49,253 nt of DNA, from assembly GCF_945915435.1 (NCBI RefSeq), contig NZ_CAMEFG010000026.1:1-49253 (forward strand), in the 5' to 3' direction. A model generated the notes under the pieces. That model worked only from the letters and a program-made list of their open reading frames with translations, was not told the origin of the DNA and did no database searches. Below are positions 1 to 7,591 of this stretch, in pieces. Every line of letters begins with the position of its first letter. Positions within the stretch are counted from its first letter, which is position 1. The position numbers and the translations under genes are program-made. Source of the DNA: an uncultured Paracoccus sp. (GTDB taxonomy: Bacteria > Pseudomonadota > Alphaproteobacteria > Rhodobacterales > Rhodobacteraceae).

Positions 1-4
1 GCGT

Positions 5-82
5 CGGGCCGTGGCGCAGCCTGGTTAGCGCGTCCGTCTGGGGGGCGGAAGGCCGCGAGTTCGAATCTCGCCGGCCCGACCA
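5..82 (+). tRNA. tRNA-Pro (anticodon GGG), CCA encoded
   Basis: The acceptor arms (5-11 and 72-78) pair perfectly. The D arm is GCGC/GCGC, the anticodon stem TCCGT/GCGGA carries the loop CTGGGGG, giving anticodon GGG, and the T arm GCGAG/CTCGC has loop TTCGAAT. The discriminator is A and CCA is encoded at 80-82. The window starts only four bases upstream, so its promoter is not visible. Confidence 0.95.
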
Positions 83-89
83 ATCGGAA

Positions 90-125
90 AACGCCCGTCC
101 CTTCGTGGGGCGGGCGTTTCCTTTT
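90..125 (+). terminator. Rho-independent terminator of tRNA-Pro
   Basis: A 12-bp stem (90-101 with 107-118, one T-G pair) closes a TTCGT loop and is followed by a short T-rich stretch (TTTCCTTTT). It begins 8 bases after the tRNA CCA end and lies just upstream of the dcd ribosome binding site. Confidence 0.8.
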
Positions 126-152
126 CCCGGCCCGCCCTGCAAGGAGAATTGC

Positions 153-1220
153 ATGAATGGTGTTCTGCCCGACAGCGCCCTGCGCGACCTGATCCGGCAA
201 GGCGCGATCCGGTCCGATACCCCGATCCTGCCCGAACAGGTGCAACCCGCCAGCCTTGACCTGCGCCTTGGCAACACCGCCTGGCGGCTGCGCGCCTCGT
301 TCCTGACCGGGCGCGATCACAAGGTCAGCGACCGCCTGCCCGAATTCGAGATGCACCGCATGGATCTGACCGGCGGCGCCGTGCTGGAAAAGGGCTGCGT
401 CTACCTGGTTCCGCTGAACGAACGCCTGACCCTGCCCGCCGGGCTGGACGCGGTGGCAAACGCCAAGTCCTCGACCGGACGGCTGGACCTGCTGACCCGG
501 CTTGTCACCGACAACGGGACCGAGTTCGACCGGCTGCCCGCAGGCTACGACGGCCCGCTTTATGCCGAGATCTGCCCCCGGTCCTTTTCGGTCCTGGTCC
601 GCCCCGGCATGCGGCTGAACCAGTTGCGCCTGCGCCGGGGCCAATCCATCCTGACCGATGCCGAATTGCACAGCCTGCATGCTGCCGAGCCGCTGGTGAA
701 CGGCCAGCCCCTGATCGACGAGGGGTTGGGCTTTTCCGTCGACCTGCGCCCCGCCGACGGCAATCTGGTCGGCTATCGCGCGCGGCCCCATACCGGCGTG
801 ATCGACCTGGACCGGATCGCCAGCTATGACGCACGCGATTTCTGGGATGAGTTGCGGGCCGAGGACAGCCACCTGATCCTGGATCCCGGCGCCTTCTATA
901 TCCTCGTCAGCCGCGAATCGGTGACGATCCCGCCCGATTACGCGGCAGAAATGTCGCCCTATCTGGCGATGGTGGGCGAATTCCGGGTCCATTATGCGGG
1001 TTTCTTCGATCCCGGTTTCGGCTATGGCGCCGCCGGTCACGGCGCGCGCGGCGTGCTTGAGGTCCGCTGCCACGAGGCCCCCTTTGCGCTGGAACACGGC
1101 CAGATCGTCGGACGGCTGATATACGAGCGCATGGCGCAGCGGCCCGAGACCCTCTATGGCGCTGGAATCGCGTCGAATTATCAGGGGCAGGGGTTGAAGC
1201 TGGCCAAGCAGTTCCGCTAG
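153..1220 (+). CDS. dcd: 2'-deoxycytidine 5'-triphosphate deaminase, two-domain form
   Basis: Deaminates dCTP to dUTP, feeding dTMP synthesis in the cytosol. The 355-residue product is about twice the length of the E. coli enzyme and reads as two tandem dUTPase/Dcd folds. The first contains the family motif KSSTGR (about residue 110). The second contains a HYAGFFDPGFG stretch (about residue 285) like the strand that shapes the active site in this fold. Double-length Dcd proteins are usual in Rhodobacterales. The ATG at 153 is chosen because AAGGAG lies at 141-146; an in-frame upstream ATG at 105 would sit inside the tRNA terminator. The stop overlaps the stop of the convergent small gene within a CTAG at 1217-1220. 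Confidence 0.93.
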   Translation: MNGVLPDSALRDLIRQGAIRSDTPILPEQVQPASLDLRLGNTAWRLRASFLTGRDHKVSDRLPEFEMHRMDLTGGAVLEKGCVYLVPLNERLTLPAGLDAVANAKSSTGRLDLLTRLVTDNGTEFDRLPAGYDGPLYAEICPRSFSVLVRPGMRLNQLRLRRGQSILTDAELHSLHAAEPLVNGQPLIDEGLGFSVDLRPADGNLVGYRARPHTGVIDLDRIASYDARDFWDELRAEDSHLILDPGAFYILVSRESVTIPPDYAAEMSPYLAMVGEFRVHYAGFFDPGFGYGAAGHGARGVLEVRCHEAPFALEHGQIVGRLIYERMAQRPETLYGAGIASNYQGQGLKLAKQFR

Positions 1221-1402
1221 CGCCCCATGCGGCGCAGCAGCCGCGCGGCCTGGCGTCCGCGCTTGACGGCCTCACGCTCGACCCGCGATTGCGGGGTGGG
1301 TGAACCCTGTCCCGGCTTGCGCGTCGCCCGGCGAACGCCCCAGTTTACGCCTCGGCGCATCAGCATGCGAAGAAGCATATGGACAAGGCGGTTCATGCTC
1401 AT
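1217..1402 (-). CDS. Small basic protein downstream of scpB, unknown function
   Basis: A 61-residue, very arginine-rich product (start MSMNRLVHML, end LLRRMGR). The start at 1402 is supported by GGAG eight bases upstream and by its position 13 bases after the scpB stop, which suggests it is the last gene of the nagZ-scpA-scpB run. No domain is recognised; the repeated Arg/Lys content fits nucleic-acid or membrane-surface contact, but that is a guess. It ends convergently with dcd, sharing the palindrome CTAG for both TAG stops. Small ORFs at this place are seen in relatives, but I cannot name the family. Confidence 0.6.
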   Translation of the reverse strand: MSMNRLVHMLLRMLMRRGVNWGVRRATRKPGQGSPTPQSRVEREAVKRGRQAARLLRRMGR

Positions 1403-1415
1403 GGCGGCTACTCCT

Positions 1416-2090
1416 TCATTCATCCTCGAACAGGTCGTCGGCGGGGGCGTCGTCCACCTCATCGGGCGTGGTCCCGGCGTCGAACAGGTTCGGTCCCAGC
1501 CCCTCGGTCCTCGGGCGCGATTCCAGCAGGCCGGCGGCGCGCAATTCGGCCAGGCCGGGCAGGTCGCGGGCGCTTTCAAGGCCGAAATGGTCAAGAAAGG
1601 TCTCGGTCACGACGAAGGTCGCCGGACGGCCCGGCGTCATGCGCCGCCGCCCGACACGCACCCATTCCATCTCGATCAACTGATCCAGCGTGCCACGGTT
1701 CACCGCAACGCCGCGAATCTCTTCGATCTCGGCGCGGGTGACGGGTTGGTGATAGGCGATGACGGCCAGCGTCTCGGTCGCGGCGCGGGACAGGCGGCGC
1801 GTCTCGACCGCCTCGTCGCGCATCAGGAAGGCCAGGTCGCCAGCCGTGCGGAAGGCCCAGCCATCGCCCACGCGGGCCAGTTGCACGCCACGGTCGCGAT
1901 AGCGTTCGGACAGGCGCGGCATGACCTCGGCCGGGTCGCATCCGGCGGGCATGCGCGCCGCGATATCGCGCAGCGACATGGGCGCGGCCGAGGCAAAAAG
2001 GATCGCCTCGACCATCCGTTCCTGCTCGGGCAGGGGCGGAGGGGGGAAATGCGGCGTCTGATCCACCGGAATATGGGCGTCGTCGTTCAC
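1416..2090 (-). CDS. scpB: Segregation and condensation protein B
   Basis: ScpB dimerises and binds ScpA, forming with SMC the condensin-like complex that compacts and segregates the chromosome. The 224-residue protein shows the expected pair of winged-helix domains, from about residue 20 (ERMVEAILFASAAP) to 180, with the characteristic stretch TLAVIAYHQPVTRAEIEEIR at about 108-127 and an acidic tail. Its ATG overlaps the scpA stop (ATGA, 2087-2090), so the two are translationally coupled. Length is normal for the family. Confidence 0.95.
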   Translation of the reverse strand: MNDDAHIPVDQTPHFPPPPLPEQERMVEAILFASAAPMSLRDIAARMPAGCDPAEVMPRLSERYRDRGVQLARVGDGWAFRTAGDLAFLMRDEAVETRRLSRAATETLAVIAYHQPVTRAEIEEIRGVAVNRGTLDQLIEMEWVRVGRRRMTPGRPATFVVTETFLDHFGLESARDLPGLAELRAAGLLESRPRTEGLGPNLFDAGTTPDEVDDAPADDLFEDE

Positions 2091-2899
2091 GATTGTCCTG
2101 TTATCTCAATGCGGCGCCGGATCGAGATGGGCGCGAAGGTTTCGCCCTGCCGGATCTCGACCGCGCCTTGCCGGGCCAGTTCCAGCGTCGCGGCAAAGGT
2201 CGCCGCCGTGGCCGACCGGCGGCGGGTGGGATCGCCCCCCCAGCCTTCGGGCAGGAAATCGGCAAGCTGCGTCCAGTCGCCCGCATAGCCGATCAGGTTG
2301 CGCACCCGCTCAAGCGCCTGTTCCATCGTGAAGACATCGCGGCGGTCGAAGGCATAGGGGCGGAATTCGTCGCGGGTGCGCAGCCGCGCATAGGCCCGCA
2401 TCAGGTCCAGCAGCCCGGCCTGCCAGCGGGTCTGGCGGTGGCGCTGGACATGTTCGGGCGCACCGCGTGCAAATCGCTGCTGGCCCAGCCTGTCGCGGCC
2501 CATCAGCCGCGCCGCGGCCTCGCGCATGGCATTCAGGCGTTCGAGTTGAAAGGCCAGATGGGCGGCCATGTCCTCGGCACTTGGCCCTTCGGCCTCGGGG
2601 TCGGGGGGCAGCAGCAAGCGCGATTTCAGGAAGGCCAGCCAGGCGGCCATGACCAGGTAATCGGCGGCCAGCTCGATGCGAAGCTGGCGGGCTTCCTCGA
2701 CAAAGGCCAGATATTGCTCGGCCAGTTCAAGGACCGAGATCTGCATCAGATCGACCTTCTGCACCCGCGCCAGCGTCAGCAGCAGGTCCAGCGGCCCCTC
2801 ATAGCCCGAGACATCGACGACCAGCACCTCGTCGGCGAGGCGTTTCTCGACCGAGGGTTGCTCGTCGGGAACGGGGGTCAGATAGGGAACCTTGGTCAT
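2087..2899 (-). CDS. scpA: Segregation and condensation protein A (kleisin)
   Basis: Kleisin subunit that bridges SMC heads and binds ScpB. The 270-residue product has the ScpA N-terminal signature YEGPLDLLLTLARVQKVDL near residue 33-51, a helical region EQYLAFVEEARQLRIELAADYLVMAAWLAFLKSRLLLP typical of the family (quoted here in parts by role: it ends in the conserved KSRLLLP), and the C-terminal winged helix. It follows nagZ by about 50 bases and overlaps scpB by four. Confidence 0.95.
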   Translation of the reverse strand: MTKVPYLTPVPDEQPSVEKRLADEVLVVDVSGYEGPLDLLLTLARVQKVDLMQISVLELAEQYLAFVEEARQLRIELAADYLVMAAWLAFLKSRLLLPPDPEAEGPSAEDMAAHLAFQLERLNAMREAAARLMGRDRLGQQRFARGAPEHVQRHRQTRWQAGLLDLMRAYARLRTRDEFRPYAFDRRDVFTMEQALERVRNLIGYAGDWTQLADFLPEGWGGDPTRRRSATAATFAATLELARQGAVEIRQGETFAPISIRRRIEITGQS

Positions 2900-2950
2900 C
2901 GCTGCGCCCTGCGGGTGATCGCCGCAGAATCCGGCATGAAAGGGGCGGAG

Positions 2951-3943
2951 TCAACCAAGCAGCAGTTGCGCCAGTTCGGCCCGCAGGGCTGCCGCGTCGT
3001 GGTCCTGCGCCTGCCCGCGCTGGCGCAGCGCGCGATCGGCCCGCGCGGCGGCGGCGGGGGTCAGGCGACCCGAGGCGGCGACGATCCGCTCCATCTCGGG
3101 CAGGGTTTCGTTGCAACTGAGGACGACATCGCAACCCGCGCGGATCGCGGCGGCGGCGCGTTCGCCATGCGTGCCGGACAGCGCCTTCATGCCGATATCG
3201 TCGGTCATCAGCAGCCCGTCGAAGCCGATCCTTTCGCGGATCAGCGCGATCACCCGGCCCGAGGCGGTGGCGGGCGCGTCGTCCACCGCGGACAGCCGGA
3301 CATGGGCGGTCATGGCCAGCGGCAGATCGGCAAGCGCGCGGAAGGGGGCGAAATCGCTGGCCTCGATCTCGGCCAGCGGGGCGTCGATCACGGGCAGGTC
3401 GTGGTGGCTGTCCACCTGCGCGCGACCGTGGCCGGGCAGGTGCTTGATGACGGGCAGGACGCCCGCCTGCAACAACCCGTCCGCCGCAACGCGGCCAAGG
3501 CGGGCGACGGTCCCGGCGTCCTCGCCAAGGCAGCGGTTGCGCAAAAAGGGATGCGTCGCCGCGCCCGCGATATCCAGGCAGGGCGCGCAATCGGTGTCGA
3601 TCCCGCAATCGGCCAGTTCGCGGCCCATCAGGTAATGGGTCAGCCAGACCGCACGTTCACCCGCCGCCGCCTGCCGCCGGGGATCAGACCAGTCGGTCCA
3701 GTTGGGCGCGCGCAGGCGCTGGACGCGGCCGCCTTCCTGATCGACCAGCACGGGGGCGTCGCGGCCCACCGATTCGCGCAGATCCTGCGTCAGGCGGCGC
3801 AGGCGGTCGGGCGTATCGACATTGCGCGCGAAAAGAATGAAGCCCCAGGGATCGGCCTCGCGGAAAAAATCCCGCTCGGACGGGGAAAGGTCGGGACCGG
3901 CGATGCCGCCAAGGATGGTCGCGCCGGTCACTGGAACGGTCAC
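2951..3943 (-). CDS. nagZ: Beta-N-acetylhexosaminidase (peptidoglycan recycling)
   Basis: Cytosolic glycoside hydrolase family 3 enzyme that removes GlcNAc from anhydro-muropeptides during cell-wall recycling. Diagnostic pieces: VDQEGGRV (about residue 60), KHLPGHG followed by DSHHDLP (catalytic His loop, about 150-165), and LLMTDDIGMKAL with the nucleophile Asp (about 233). 330 residues is the usual length. I start it at GTG 3943, which overlaps the TGA of the SPOR-protein gene (CAGTGACC); the reading frame stays open further upstream but without similarity. Likely translationally coupled to the SPOR gene. Confidence 0.92.
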   Translation of the reverse strand: MTVPVTGATILGGIAGPDLSPSERDFFREADPWGFILFARNVDTPDRLRRLTQDLRESVGRDAPVLVDQEGGRVQRLRAPNWTDWSDPRRQAAAGERAVWLTHYLMGRELADCGIDTDCAPCLDIAGAATHPFLRNRCLGEDAGTVARLGRVAADGLLQAGVLPVIKHLPGHGRAQVDSHHDLPVIDAPLAEIEASDFAPFRALADLPLAMTAHVRLSAVDDAPATASGRVIALIRERIGFDGLLMTDDIGMKALSGTHGERAAAAIRAGCDVVLSCNETLPEMERIVAASGRLTPAAAARADRALRQRGQAQDHDAAALRAELAQLLLG

Positions 3944-5091
3944 TGTGCCGTGGCCGGGATGCAGTCGGTGCCTTGCGCAACCAGCGCCGCGCAGAACTGG
4001 CGGGCTTCGTCGCGGCTGTCGAAACCGGCGACGCGCAGGCGCCAGAAGGTGCGGCCACCGCTTTGCGCTTCCTGGATGACCTGCGCCTTGCCGGAAAACA
4101 ACGATCCGTATTTGCCCGAGATGCGGCCCCATTCGCCTTCGGCCAGCGCGTTGCTGTCAAATGCGCCGATCTGAACCAGCGGCGCGCCCGAGGCCAGCGC
4201 ATTTGGCGCCACTCGCTGGACCGGAGCCGCCGGGGGTGCAGGCGCCGCCTCGGCAGCCGGAGCAGCGGCGCTTGCCGGCGTCGCGGGTGCGGCCGATGCG
4301 ACCTGGCGCGGGCGCGGGGCGGGGCGGGGCGAGCTGCTGATGCCGCCTGCCGCCGGTGCCGTGACCCCGGTCACTTCGGCCAGGACGGCGTTGATCGCGT
4401 CGGGCGCGGCGACATGGCCGTCAAGGTCGGTCACCGCCTCGTTCACCGGGCCTTCGGTGGCGGGGGCGTCCACGATGGCGGCCTCGACCGCGGCCATTTC
4501 GGCGGCGGCAGCGGCGGCTTCGGCATCGCTCAGGGCGACGACGGGGGCGGTGGACTGGTCCAGGGGCAGCTCGGTCTCGCGCGAGGGCTGGCGCGCGGTT
4601 GCGCCGAATTCGCCCATCGGCAGGTCCTCATCCCCCAGGCCGGTCGGCTCGGGCGCGATGGCCACCTGATTCGCCGGACCCGAGGCGACGCCCGCCACGA
4701 CCGAATTCACGGCCAGCCCCGTGCGCGCCGCAAGCTGGCCGCCGGGATCGTCGGGGGCGGTGCGGGCCTCGCCCTCCATCGCGCGAATCACGGGAACGCC
4801 GGACACGTCGCGCATGACCAGATCATAACCCCAGAACAGCAGCATCAGCATCAGCCCGACCGAGACGACCGCGCCGACGTAATGCGTCAGCCGCCCCACG
4901 CGCCCGATGACCGAGGCATCCTGCGCCACCGGTGCATGTTCATCCGCGTGATAACGATCGTCTTCCCATTGGTCGTCATCCTGCCAATCCTGCGACGACT
5001 GATAACGAGGGTCCTGCCCATAGGGATAGTCGCGCACCTGCCGCGGCTGCGCGCCAATGAAACCGCCCGAGCGGAAATCAACCACTGCCAT
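3940..5091 (-). CDS. SPOR-domain inner-membrane protein
   Basis: A 383-residue bitopic protein: acidic, Gln/Asp-rich cytosolic N-terminus (1-65), one membrane segment at about 68-92 (HYVGAVVSVGLMLMLLFWGY), a long Ala/Pro/Glu-rich periplasmic linker, and a C-terminal SPOR domain at about 305-380 (from LVQIGAFDS to GTDCIPATAQ). SPOR domains bind denuded glycan strands at division sites, so a role in septal peptidoglycan is expected. This fits the next gene, nagZ. In Rhodobacterales a gene of this kind regularly sits between argS and nagZ. Confidence 0.88.
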   Translation of the reverse strand: MAVVDFRSGGFIGAQPRQVRDYPYGQDPRYQSSQDWQDDDQWEDDRYHADEHAPVAQDASVIGRVGRLTHYVGAVVSVGLMLMLLFWGYDLVMRDVSGVPVIRAMEGEARTAPDDPGGQLAARTGLAVNSVVAGVASGPANQVAIAPEPTGLGDEDLPMGEFGATARQPSRETELPLDQSTAPVVALSDAEAAAAAAEMAAVEAAIVDAPATEGPVNEAVTDLDGHVAAPDAINAVLAEVTGVTAPAAGGISSSPRPAPRPRQVASAAPATPASAAAPAAEAAPAPPAAPVQRVAPNALASGAPLVQIGAFDSNALAEGEWGRISGKYGSLFSGKAQVIQEAQSGGRTFWRLRVAGFDSRDEARQFCAALVAQGTDCIPATAQ

Positions 5092-5157
5092 ATCCTGCCT
5101 GCCTGCCGGTTGATCCGGCTTTAACCTGACTGCTCGTAATCCGGCCCGGCGCCTTTG

Positions 5158-6903
5158 TCAGCGCATTTCAGTTGCCGGAATTACGCCAAGAATACCAAGA
5201 CCGGCGGAAATGACAACGCCGACGGCGCGCGCCAATGCGATTTTTGCAGCCGTTTCATCCAGATCGTTTTCCTGAACGAAGCGCAGGGACATCTCGTCAT
5301 TGCCGCGATTCCACAGCGAATGCAGCTCGGAAGCGATGTCATACAGGAAAAATGCGATGCGATGCGGCTCGTTCGCGCGGGCGGCGATCTCGACGATGCG
5401 TGGCCATTCGGCAACCTTGCGCATCAGTTCGATCTCGGCCGGATGGCTGAGGCGGCCCAGTTCGGCGTCGGCCAGCGCCGTATCGGACACGTCCGCGCCC
5501 AGTTCCGCCGCGCGCCGCAGGACCGAGTTCACCCGCGCGCTGGCATATTGCACATACCAGACGGGGTTTTCCTTGCTCTGCTCCAGCACGCGCGCGAAAT
5601 CGAAATCCAGCGCGGCGTCGTTCTTGCGCGTCAGCAGGTGAAAGCGGGTGACGTCGCGCCCCGCCTGTTCCACCACGTCGCGCAGGGTGACAAAGGTGCC
5701 GGCGCGCTTGGACATCTTGAACGGCTCGCCGTTCCTGAACAGGCGGACAAGCTGGATCAGCTTGACATCCAGGGCCACTCGCCCGTCCGACAGCGCCTTG
5801 ACGACCGCTTGCATCCGCTTGACGTAGCCGCCGTGATCGGCGCCAAGCACGTCGATCAGCAGATCGAACCCGCGTTCGATCTTGTCCCAGTGATAGGCGA
5901 TGTCGGGGGCGAAATAGGTCCACTGGCCGTCCGATTTCCGAATCGCCCGGTCCACGTCGTCGCCGAATCGGGTCGAGCGGAACAGCGTCTGTTCGCGCGG
6001 CTCCCAATCGTCCAGGATCTTGCCCTTGGGCGGCTCAAGCACGCCTTCGTAGATCAGCCCCTGCGCGCGCAGCCGGTCGATGGCGCTTTCGATCCTGCCG
6101 GTGCCGTAAAGCGCCTTTTCGCTGGAATAGACGTCCATGCTGACGCCCAGCATGGCCAGGTCGCCGCGAATCATCGCCATCATCTCGGCGGTGGCGAATT
6201 CGCGGATCTGGGGCAGCCATTCGGCTTCGGGGCGGTCGATCAGGCTGTCGCCATATTGCTCTTTCAGCTTCTGGCCGACGGGAATCAGGTAATCGCCGGG
6301 ATAAAGCCCCTCGGAAATCGCAGGCTCCAGCCCATTGGCCTCGCGGTAGCGTTCATAGGCCGAGCGCGCCAGCACATCGACCTGCGCGCCGCCGTCGTTG
6401 ATGTAATATTCGCGCGTGACGTCATGGCCCGCGAAATCCAGAAGCGCGGCCAGCGCATCGCCAAAGACCGCGCCGCGCGTATGGCCGACATGCATCGGCC
6501 CGGTCGGGTTGGCGCTGACGAACTCGACGTTGACCTTGCGCCCCTGCCCCATGTCCGAGCGTCCGAAATCCGCCCCCGATTCCAACGCCACGCGCAGGAC
6601 CTTGCGCCACTCGTCGGCGGCGATGCGCAGGTTCAGAAAGCCCGGCCCGGCAACCTCGGCGGATGTGATGCGGTCGTCGCCTTGCAGCCGCGCGGCCAGC
6701 GCCTCGGCGATCTCGCGGGGTTTGCGGCGGGCGGGCTTGGCCAGCACCATCGCGGCATTGGTCGCCATATCGCCGTGGGCGGGGTCGCGGGGCGGCTCGA
6801 CCGTGACGGCGCCCGTATCCAGGCCCTCGGGCAGTTCGCCCGCTGCCGCCATCCCGGCCAGCGCATCGATCACGCAGGCGCGAATATCAGAGAAGAGGTT
6901 CAT
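5158..6903 (-). CDS. argS: Arginyl-tRNA synthetase
   Basis: Class I aminoacyl-tRNA synthetase charging tRNA-Arg. The HIGH-type motif is HVGHTRG (about residue 130), the KMSKS-type motif is [10 protein letters not shown] (about 396), and the C-terminal DALR-type anticodon-binding region ends at [13 protein letters not shown] prefer the ATG at 6903 (MNLFSDIRA), where relatives begin; an ATG three codons upstream at 6912 is possible. 581 residues is normal for the alphaproteobacterial enzyme. A gap of 66 bases separates it from the SPOR gene. Confidence 0.95.
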   Translation of the reverse strand: MNLFSDIRACVIDALAGMAAAGELPEGLDTGAVTVEPPRDPAHGDMATNAAMVLAKPARRKPREIAEALAARLQGDDRITSAEVAGPGFLNLRIAADEWRKVLRVALESGADFGRSDMGQGRKVNVEFVSANPTGPMHVGHTRGAVFGDALAALLDFAGHDVTREYYINDGGAQVDVLARSAYERYREANGLEPAISEGLYPGDYLIPVGQKLKEQYGDSLIDRPEAEWLPQIREFATAEMMAMIRGDLAMLGVSMDVYSSEKALYGTGRIESAIDRLRAQGLIYEGVLEPPKGKILDDWEPREQTLFRSTRFGDDVDRAIRKSDGQWTYFAPDIAYHWDKIERGFDLLIDVLGADHGGYVKRMQAVVKALSDGRVALDVKLIQLVRLFRNGEPFKMSKRAGTFVTLRDVVEQAGRDVTRFHLLTRKNDAALDFDFARVLEQSKENPVWYVQYASARVNSVLRRAAELGADVSDTALADAELGRLSHPAEIELMRKVAEWPRIVEIAARANEPHRIAFFLYDIASELHSLWNRGNDEMSLRFVQENDLDETAAKIALARAVGVVISAGLGILGVIPATEMR

Positions 6904-6970
6904 TTTTTCCATCCACAGGTCGAGATGCGGGATAACGCCCCCGAGGCGGTCCCGTCAACCGCGGGCCGTC

Positions 6971-7591
6971 TCAGCCGCGTTGATGGCGGGCATGGGCAAT
7001 CACCTCGGCCACGGATTTCATTTGCAGCTTTTCCAGGATGCGCGCGCGGTGGTGATCGACCGTGCGCGGGCTGATCCCCAGCCGGGCGCCGATTTCCTTG
7101 CTGGATATGGCCGAGGGGTTTTCCACCATCCGGTCCACGATTTCGCGTTCGCGCGCGGTCAGCCGGTCGAACAGGGCCGCGGCCTGCCTTTCCTTGCGGC
7201 ATGTCTGCAATTTCTGCCGGATCAGGTCGAAGCCGGCCTCGATCCGTTCCAGAAGCACCGCCTGGCGGAAGGGCTTTTCCAGGAAGTCGATGGCGCCCTG
7301 CTTGATCGCCTGCACCGATTCCGGCACGCCGCCGTGGCCGGTGATGAAGATGACCGCCAGCGGGCAATCCATGCCCGCCAGATGGGCCTGCAACTCAAGC
7401 CCCGTCATCCCCGGCATGCCGTAATCCAGCACAAGGCAGCCCGCGCGCCTGCCGTCGTAGCCTTGCAGAAAGGATTCCGCGCAATCATGGCTTTCGACCT
7501 GATAGCCGCGCTTGCGCAGGGATCGCGACAGGGCGGTCCTGATGTCGTGGTCGTCATCGACGACGAAAACGGTCAGTTCGATCTCGGTCAT
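6971..7591 (-). CDS. FixJ/NarL-class response regulator
   Basis: 206-residue two-component regulator. Receiver domain (1-120): acidic pocket at VVDDDHD (10-16), phospho-acceptor D56 in LVLDYGMPG, T84 and K106 switch residues. LuxR-type helix-turn-helix at about 145-205 (LTAREREIVDRM, then SKEIGARLGISPRTVDHHRA). The receiver plus HTH arrangement and the FITGHG and EKPF motifs place it in the FixJ/StyR/TodT family. Its ATG overlaps the TGA of the sensor kinase gene (7588-7591), so they form a pair. Target genes are not evident. Confidence 0.93.
   Translation of the reverse strand: MTEIELTVFVVDDDHDIRTALSRSLRKRGYQVESHDCAESFLQGYDGRRAGCLVLDYGMPGMTGLELQAHLAGMDCPLAVIFITGHGGVPESVQAIKQGAIDFLEKPFRQAVLLERIEAGFDLIRQKLQTCRKERQAAALFDRLTAREREIVDRMVENPSAISSKEIGARLGISPRTVDHHRARILEKLQMKSVAEVIAHARHQRG

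Noticed and set aside
2093..4174. A long plus-strand open frame opposite scpA, nagZ and the SPOR gene
   Set aside because: It is antisense to three well-supported genes; long open frames on the other strand are common in GC-rich coding DNA, and it shows no motif.
5155..7074. A 639-codon plus-strand frame opposite argS
   Set aside because: argS has all its motifs on the minus strand; the plus frame is its shadow.
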